Source: Actinomyces sp. 432 (GTDB lineage: Bacteria; Actinomycetota; Actinomycetes; Actinomycetales; Actinomycetaceae). Taken from it: a stretch of DNA of 64,000 bases. Numbering within the stretch: position 1 is the stretch's first letter; the number at the start of each line of letters is the position of its first letter. Positions 58,637-64,000 of the stretch are shown here, piece by piece. A program made the translations under genes and the position numbers. Location of the stretch: assembly GCF_009930875.1 (NCBI RefSeq), contig NZ_CP025249.1, positions 2,170,001 through 2,234,000 on the forward strand, in the 5' to 3' direction. Under the pieces are notes generated by a model. That model was not told the origin of the DNA and searched no databases. It saw only the letters and a program-made list of their open reading frames with translations.

Positions 58637-59914
58637 TCACAACGACGCCACCGTCCAGCTGACCGGGTTGATTCCATCGCTGGACGGCAGTAGGACGGTG
58701 GCGCCGTCGGGCGACAGCGCCGGGCGCGAGTAGCCCGCCGCCTCGCCCAGCCGGATCAGCCCGGTACCGTCCCATGCGACTGCATACATGCCGGTCTCCT
58801 CTCCGTTGGAGCCGGAGCCCCAGGCGAAGCGGGCGGTGCCCGCCGAGCCGATGATGATCGCGGACGGCGTGTGCAGCCAGGTCTGCGGCGCCTGCTGGTC
58901 GGAGTTCCACAGGCCGATGTAGGTTCCCGCCTCCGCGGTTGCTGAGGACACGGCAACGGCTCGGTGGTTCCCGGCGGCCCAAACGCCCGTGACTTGCCAC
59001 GATGAGTCCGCAGAGCTGATCGACATTACCTCCTGGGCGGTGCCGGTCGCCTGCTCCCACTGGGTGAGTGTGGTGAGCGCGCCCTGCGCGTCGGGCTGCG
59101 CGAACAGGACGCCGCCGTCAACGGCTGCCGGCAGGTCGCCGGTGGCGACGACGGTGTGGTCCCCTGCGCCGTCCAGTGCGAAGCGAAGTACCTGCCGCTC
59201 CCAGGCCTCGCCGACCGCGACGGCGGAGGCCCAGTACACGCTCGTGCCGTCAGTGGTGGGGACGACTTCAAACGGACCAGTGGGCGTCTGGGTGGTTCCG
59301 TTCAGCTCCTGCGCGGAGCCGATGAGCTCCGCCTCCTGGCCTCCCGTGCGCCGGTAGGCCCACAGCTGCCAGTTGTCGATCACCGATGAGGCCTCAGACT
59401 CGACGTCTACCGTGGCGGCCCGCCACACGATCCAGTCGTCGGTGGCGGAGCCGTCCTGCGGCTCGAAGTAGTCCTCCGGATTCACGATGGCGGGAGGTGC
59501 GGGCGTGAGGCGCTCGGGACCCGCGGGGGTCAGGACGGCGGCGGCGTAGGACATGAGTGCATTCGGGTTGGCGCTGACCGACCCGAAGACCTCCGCCCCG
59601 GACAGCGGTAGGACGCCGATCTCGGAGTAGTCGCCGCCGAAGCCCCACTCGGTGGACAGCACCGCAGCCTGTGCCGTCTGCGCTACCTCTATCGGGGTGG
59701 CGGTGACCGGTTGGCCGACCAGGGAGAACGGCAGGGTGGAGCCCTGGTCCGTGGTGGCGGTGGCCGCAGCCGTGGTTGGCGCCGTCGGCGCCGTGGGGGC
59801 AGCCGCCCCGGTTGTGGCCGTTGTGGCCGGAGTCCGACTGCACCCGGCGAGGAGCAGCCCGCAGGACATGCCTGCGGCGGTAAGCAGCCTGCGCCTACTG
59901 AATACCCGCGTCAT
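58637..59914 (-). CDS. Lipoprotein of unknown function, probable beta-propeller
   Basis: 425 residues. MTRVFSRRRLLTAAGMSCGLLLAGCSRT is a Tat-like (RRRLL) signal with lipobox LAGC. A Thr/Ala/Pro-rich linker follows, then a beta-rich domain with repeated 'W-x-x-G' blades (VYWASAVAVGEAWERQVLRFALDG, FAWGSGSNGEETGMYAVAWDG, YSRPALSPDGATVLLPSSDGINPVSWTVASL). TolB-like propeller is inferred; no enzyme motif is seen. It converges on ugd with 10 bases between stops. Confidence 0.8.
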   Translation of the reverse strand: MTRVFSRRRLLTAAGMSCGLLLAGCSRTPATTATTGAAAPTAPTAPTTAAATATTDQGSTLPFSLVGQPVTATPIEVAQTAQAAVLSTEWGFGGDYSEIGVLPLSGAEVFGSVSANPNALMSYAAAVLTPAGPERLTPAPPAIVNPEDYFEPQDGSATDDWIVWRAATVDVESEASSVIDNWQLWAYRRTGGQEAELIGSAQELNGTTQTPTGPFEVVPTTDGTSVYWASAVAVGEAWERQVLRFALDGAGDHTVVATGDLPAAVDGGVLFAQPDAQGALTTLTQWEQATGTAQEVMSISSADSSWQVTGVWAAGNHRAVAVSSATAEAGTYIGLWNSDQQAPQTWLHTPSAIIIGSAGTARFAWGSGSNGEETGMYAVAWDGTGLIRLGEAAGYSRPALSPDGATVLLPSSDGINPVSWTVASL

Positions 59915-59936
59915 TTATGCTGACCTGCCTTAAGTC

Positions 59937-61603
59937 TCAGGGAGTGAAGATTCCGATGTGCTGGCGGCCGTCGTTGACGTACTCGTACTGGAGGAAGTTA
60001 CGGGTGAACGTTGACAGCGACGGATACCAGAACTTCTGCGAGGCGCCGCCCCAGAGCGTGGCGCCGGGGTCCGCGAACTGCACCGCATCGGTCTTGGTGT
60101 TGTAGCCGGTTACCACCATGATGTGGGAGAACGTGGAGTTGCTGTGGCCGTTGAAGTGGGGCCCGCCGCGGCGCTCCTGCTCGTCAACAGCCACCGGGTA
60201 CCCCTTGGAGAACGACTGCTTGACCTTGGTCTGCACGACCGCCGGAGTCGGCGTGTGAATAGTGGAGTAGACCGCCCTGCCCAGCCACGCATTCATGCCC
60301 TGCTGGAACTTGCGGTCATGGAATGACGTGTACCCGTAGCGTCGCGTCGCCATCGCGGTGGCAACATTCTCGATGCTCAGTGACGCGCCCGTGGCCTTAG
60401 ACCGTCCTGCATTCTTGTACCGCAGGATCATGTAGCCGGAGGTCGGCCCGCAGAAGAAGTTGTTCGGCTGCCCCGCCCAGGCAACATCGAAGGTAAATAC
60501 CGTCTGCGCCGGCTTGACCTCCGGTGGACGGCGCAGGCCGAAGGTGTCCCGGCCATCACCGTTCCAGTCGCCCACCAGCACCAGGTCAGTCGCCCGCCCG
60601 TAGGAGACCATCTGATCCGCGTTGCCGCCCGTGAGCGAGTTCTTCACATGGAACACATTGCCGCGCCGCACGGCGAAGGTGTCCTTCTTGTTGCGGTTCC
60701 AGTCGCCAGCGTACACCTCGTCACCTGCGCGCCCGTAGGAGAAGACGACGTCCGCGGCACCGCTCTTGATCGTGTTGGACACGTAGTAGTCCTTACCGCG
60801 GCGCACGGCCAGGGTGTCCTTGCCGTCCCCGTTCCAGTCACCGACGATCACCTGGTCCGTGGCGCGCCCGTAGGTGATCTGCGTATCGGCGACGCCACCG
60901 CGAAGGCAGTTGAGGATGAAGTACTGGTTTCCGCGGCGCACGGCCAGGGTGTCCCTGCCGTCCCCGTTCCAGTCACCGACGATCACCTGGTCCGTGGCGC
61001 GCCCGAATATGATGACGACGTCGGCGGCGCCACCGGCGAGCCGGTTGGAGAAGAAATAGTAATTACCGCGCCGTACGGCCAGGGTGTCCTTGCCGTCGCC
61101 ATTCCAGTCGCCGGTTAGCGCCATGTCATTATTGCGCCCGTATGTGAAGACCGTGGTCGCCTTCGACGTGAACGTGTTGGCAAAGTAATAGGTGCTGCCA
61201 AGGTTCTTCTCGGTGCCGCGAGCGTTCGCGGCACCGGCGGCCACACCGCTGGGCAGGGGCAGGCGGCCCCCGAGGTACCCGCCTGCTTCAGCGCTCCTGC
61301 ATCCGCATCGTCCTTGGCCGCGGCGGCCGGGTCAAGCGGCACAAGACCGTCGGTGCTTGAGGCGGTGGGTGCGGCGGAGGGCGGTGCTGGTGACTCATCC
61401 CCGCCGCCAGGGGCCGTGGCGGCTTGGGACGGCGTCGGGGCACTGCCCGCCTCGGTGGGCAGTGCCGTTGCGGTTGCGGTCGCGGAGGGCGTCGGTGTCG
61501 CCTCCGCAGTGGGGTCGGCGACCGCCATTGGTGATACCAGAGCGAGTGAGGCGAGAAGGGACAGCGCGACGGTGCGCGGAGTCCATGGTGCATGACGCCG
61601 CAT
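59937..61603 (-). pseudogene. Secreted C39-like peptidase with FG-GAP-type repeats, frameshifted after the signal region
   Basis: The N-terminal part (ATG 61603) has a signal peptide MRRHAPWTPRTVALSLLASL...AVAD and a Thr/Ala/Pro linker. The mature part begins one frame over (AGGYLGGRLPLPSGVAAGA); one missing base at about 61285-61298 explains it. Five ~45-residue repeats 'GDWNGDG-DTLAVRRGN-Y...YGRATD-V-V' follow. Last is a C39-like domain with Cys in NNFFCGPTSGYM, His in FSHIMVVTGYN and Asp in FADPG. The repeat type is common in actinobacterial wall-binding hydrolases. Extracellular peptide or wall processing is inferred. Confidence 0.8.
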
Positions 61604-61812
61604 GGGTGAGGAATCCTGTCTGGGAGGAACGGGGAATATCTCCGCCAGGCTACCGCACAGCTTTCACACAGCGTGCTTCATTGTCGCATCAACGATAACA
61701 ACACGGATGCACGCACGCCCCGCACCAGGTATCGCCGCTAGGCGCACGCGTGGAAGCACGCGGCCTGCACCGCGGGCCACGTAACCGGAGGGGCCTCAGC
61801 CCATGCCGGCGC

Positions 61813-63873
61813 TCAGCACCAGACCGCGTCCCTTAGGGCCAGCAGGAAGGTTCTTCCGAAACGGGTGGTCGGTTCCAGCACGGCGCTCTCCGCCCACTCG
61901 TTCCAGGCGTTGATGAACACCACGCGGTGCTCCGGCTCCCGGGACATCACCGAGTCGATCAGGCCTGCCACCCAACGGCGGAAGGTGTAGGGGTTCGAGC
62001 CGTACCAGGTGTCCGCCGTCCACTGGCGGCGCGCGGTGTTGTCGAATGCGACCATGGCCCCCGGGTACTCGCTGTCATCCAGCGTGCCGGACATCGCCAG
62101 GGAGGCCTTGACGGTCTCCTGGTAGCTCATGAAGTTCCCGCGCCAGCGCGAGTCGAGGCCGACCTCTGTGGCCGGGCCCGCCACCCAGGGCAGGTTGTGC
62201 GGCGGGAACTGGAGCGTGCCGTCGATGCCCGTGTCGGCACCCAGCGCCTGGATGCCGTCGAACTCCTCGGCTACCGCGACGGCGAGCACGTACAGCTCGC
62301 CGACGCCCGCCTCGCGTGCCTTCTCGCGCCAGGTCGCGACCACCTCCGGGAAGTTCTTCATCTGTGCCGGGCGGTAGACCGCCAGGACGGCCTTGCCGTC
62401 TATGCGCATGTAGCGCGGGTCGAGGAGGAACTCCATGACGTCGTCGATGAAGGCCTCGGCCGGGACCTTCGTGTAGTCCTGGCCGACCAGGATGTCCGCG
62501 GCCCTGCCGTCCCAGCGACGGGTCCAGTTCTCGTTGGCCCACATGATGCAGTAGGGCTGATCGAGATCGGAGGCGTGCAGCCGCTCGATCGGGACGTTCA
62601 GCAGTCTCTCGCCGGAGAACCAGTAGTAGTAGTACATGAAGCCGGCGATGCCGTGCTCGCGCGCCAGCACGGCCTGCTTGCGCCGGACCTCATCATTGGC
62701 GAGGTCGTAGAAACCGAGCTCGGTTGGCAGCTTCGGCTGGTAGTGCCCCCGGTATCCCGGGATCGCGGCAGTCACATTCGACCACTCGGTGAATCCCTGC
62801 CCCCACCAGCGGTTGTTCTGCGGCGAGTCATGGAACTGCGGCAGGTAGAAGGGGATCACCTGGGCCCGGGCGTAGCGGTCCGCTCCCCGTTCGAAGCGCG
62901 TATAGGCATCAGCGGCGCCCGCCTCCTGCCTGCCGAGTTCGGCCACCTCGGCCATTCGCAGGCCCGCCTCCTCGGTCAGGATGCCCAGGAGGCGCTCGAC
63001 GGCGTGCGCCGTGGTGGCGTCGACCTGCCCGTTCTCCTCGTCGAAGTCTGCGTGCTGCAGGTTCAGGGCGCGCAGCCCCTGCAGTGCGAAGCCGCGGATC
63101 CAGTACATCGAGCCGGATGCGAAGCGCAGCGTGTCCGGATCATCAAGCGACATCTCCAGTCGGCGCAGCAGCTGCTCGACGATGTGCTGGTCCCCGCCCC
63201 AGAACTCGGGGCCGACCACGCAGTCGTCGGCGGTGACCAGGCCTAGGGAGGAGTCCGAGGCGAACGCGTTGAGAATCTCCTTCACCCGCTGGTCGGAGCC
63301 AAGCAGGTCGCCCAGCAGCCGGTCCTTCCACCCGGCGCCGTCGCCGGCGAGCTCCGCGTGCTGCTCGCGCCAGGGGCTTCGCTTCGTGTGCACCTTCAGC
63401 ACAATGTCGTAGGGGTCGAGCAGGCCGGCGTTGACCAGCTGCACGGTTGGGAAGATGTCCCGCCCGTGGTTGGCGACCTCTACGACGCTGGCGTGACCTA
63501 GGCGCGGCAGCTGCTCCCGAGGAACGGTCAGCTCCTGGCCGGAGGCATTGGTTATGAACAGGTCGAAGTCGACCGGTATCGCCCGTAGGCGGTCGAACAG
63601 CTCGTCCATGAGCTCGGGGTAGAAGCAGTGGATCACCACGGCGATCCGGGCCGGATCGTCGTTGCGCAAGGAGTCGTCCACGCGCCAGTGGTCCGGGAAG
63701 CCTGAGTTCTGGCGCCCGCCCAGGCGGGAGACGTACTCGTTGAAGTCGGCGCAGTGCTTGCTCTGATAGCCGTGGATGCTGCCGCTGACGACCAGGTTCG
63801 CGACCGCGTTGCGCCCCCTGGCGGCGAAGTAGCTGGCTCGGCGCACGAGCCCGGTCTTGGTGACTTTAGTCAT
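61813..63873 (-). CDS. Rhamnan synthesis F domain fused to a WbsX/GH99-like domain
   Basis: 686 residues. The N-terminal ~300 have rhamnan-synthesis-F features (RIAVVIHCFYPELMDELFDRLRAIPVDFDLFITN, NHGRDIFPTVQLVN, YDIVLKVHTKRSPWR, FASGSMYWIRGFAL). The C-terminal ~350 are WbsX-like (RAQVIPFYLPQFHDSPQNNRWWGQGFTEWSNV, GIAGFMYYYYWFSGERLLN, IMWANENWTRRWDG, VVFINAWNEWAESAVLEP). Both domains occur in surface polysaccharide loci; the dTDP-rhamnose genes at 53-55.6 kb would supply the sugar. The next gene reads the same way. Confidence 0.93.
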   Translation of the reverse strand: MTKVTKTGLVRRASYFAARGRNAVANLVVSGSIHGYQSKHCADFNEYVSRLGGRQNSGFPDHWRVDDSLRNDDPARIAVVIHCFYPELMDELFDRLRAIPVDFDLFITNASGQELTVPREQLPRLGHASVVEVANHGRDIFPTVQLVNAGLLDPYDIVLKVHTKRSPWREQHAELAGDGAGWKDRLLGDLLGSDQRVKEILNAFASDSSLGLVTADDCVVGPEFWGGDQHIVEQLLRRLEMSLDDPDTLRFASGSMYWIRGFALQGLRALNLQHADFDEENGQVDATTAHAVERLLGILTEEAGLRMAEVAELGRQEAGAADAYTRFERGADRYARAQVIPFYLPQFHDSPQNNRWWGQGFTEWSNVTAAIPGYRGHYQPKLPTELGFYDLANDEVRRKQAVLAREHGIAGFMYYYYWFSGERLLNVPIERLHASDLDQPYCIMWANENWTRRWDGRAADILVGQDYTKVPAEAFIDDVMEFLLDPRYMRIDGKAVLAVYRPAQMKNFPEVVATWREKAREAGVGELYVLAVAVAEEFDGIQALGADTGIDGTLQFPPHNLPWVAGPATEVGLDSRWRGNFMSYQETVKASLAMSGTLDDSEYPGAMVAFDNTARRQWTADTWYGSNPYTFRRWVAGLIDSVMSREPEHRVVFINAWNEWAESAVLEPTTRFGRTFLLALRDAVWC

Positions 63874-63882
63874 CGCAGGTCC

Positions 63883-64000
63883 TTACCAGTCGTTGACGTC
63901 GGTGCCGAACCGGCGTCGGATGTACTGAGCCGCCTCGGCCGCCTCGGCCTGGGTGGACGGGTGGGTCATGATGGTGCGCTTGAGGAACGGCACGCCGGAC
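63883..64000 (-). CDS. 3' end of a gene cut by the window edge, probably cell-surface polysaccharide
   Basis: Only the last 38 codons are present, ending IRRRFGTDVNDW then TAA (stop 63883-63885), 9 bases before the start of the WbsX-type gene. Upstream residues are VPFLKRTIMTHPSTQAEAAEA. The direction and short gap suggest one operon with the rhamnan gene. Too little remains to assign a family. Confidence 0.6.
   Translation of the reverse strand, partial: SGVPFLKRTIMTHPSTQAEAAEAAQYIRRRFGTDVNDW

Overview
The window is GC-rich, tightly packed actinobacterial chromosome. Several signs point to Actinomycetota: a WhiB regulator, MtrA-MtrB-LpqB, SecA with an Rv3235-family neighbour, DUF3499, and many ATGA or TGATG stop/start overlaps. 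The block from about 25 to 52 kb follows the known Mycobacterium tuberculosis Rv3235-Rv3260 order (Rv3235, secA, comF, hpf, lpqB, mtrB, mtrA, then whiB, MMP-like, DUF3499 and manA). The RmlC-RmlD fusion, the type I-G CRISPR system and the rhamnan-type surface genes suggest Actinomycetaceae (Actinomyces or a relative). That genus call is inference.

Positions 1-9492 hold a type I-G (formerly I-U) CRISPR-Cas locus. It has an array of 36-nt repeats and a leftward operon csb1-csb2-cas3-csb3-like-cas4/cas1-cas2 with overlapping genes. cas3 is split by a single-base frameshift. Next (9.8-12.2 kb) is a persulfide-type sulfur operon with a CoA-disulfide-reductase/rhodanese protein, a CstR-like sensor and a perfect operator palindrome. 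Positions 12.25-14.4 kb hold a lower-GC ATPase + TOPRIM-like (DUF4276) pair, a candidate anti-phage module. It is bracketed by small inverted repeats and a duplicated copy of the sbcD upstream region, and its second gene is frameshifted.

sbcD-sbcC follow, ending in a 23-bp tandem repeat. Positions 20.3-25.9 kb hold DUF6912, a BldC-like regulator, a SAF/CpaE-like pair, a LysM protein and an Rv3235-family protein. Then come secA, comF, hpf, lpqB-mtrB-mtrA and a membrane/MoxR cluster (DUF4129, DUF4350-MoxR, DUF58, SpoIIM, RDD). These are followed by DUF3499, the MMP-like protein, DUF5719, a very large glycosyltransferase and whiB.

From 50.8 kb to the end the genes serve the cell surface. They are TIGR03089, manA, rfbA, fused rfbC-rfbD, a frameshifted polytopic sugar transferase, UDP-glucose dehydrogenase, a lipoprotein, a C39-like secreted protein with FG-GAP-type repeats, and a rhamnan-synthesis-F/WbsX protein.

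Five otherwise well-formed genes carry single-base frameshifts: cas3, the DUF4276 gene, the DUF4350 gene, the 56-kb transferase and the C39 gene. Either the assembly contains indel errors or several accessory genes are decaying. Raw reads would settle this. No tRNA, rRNA, transposase or prophage was seen.
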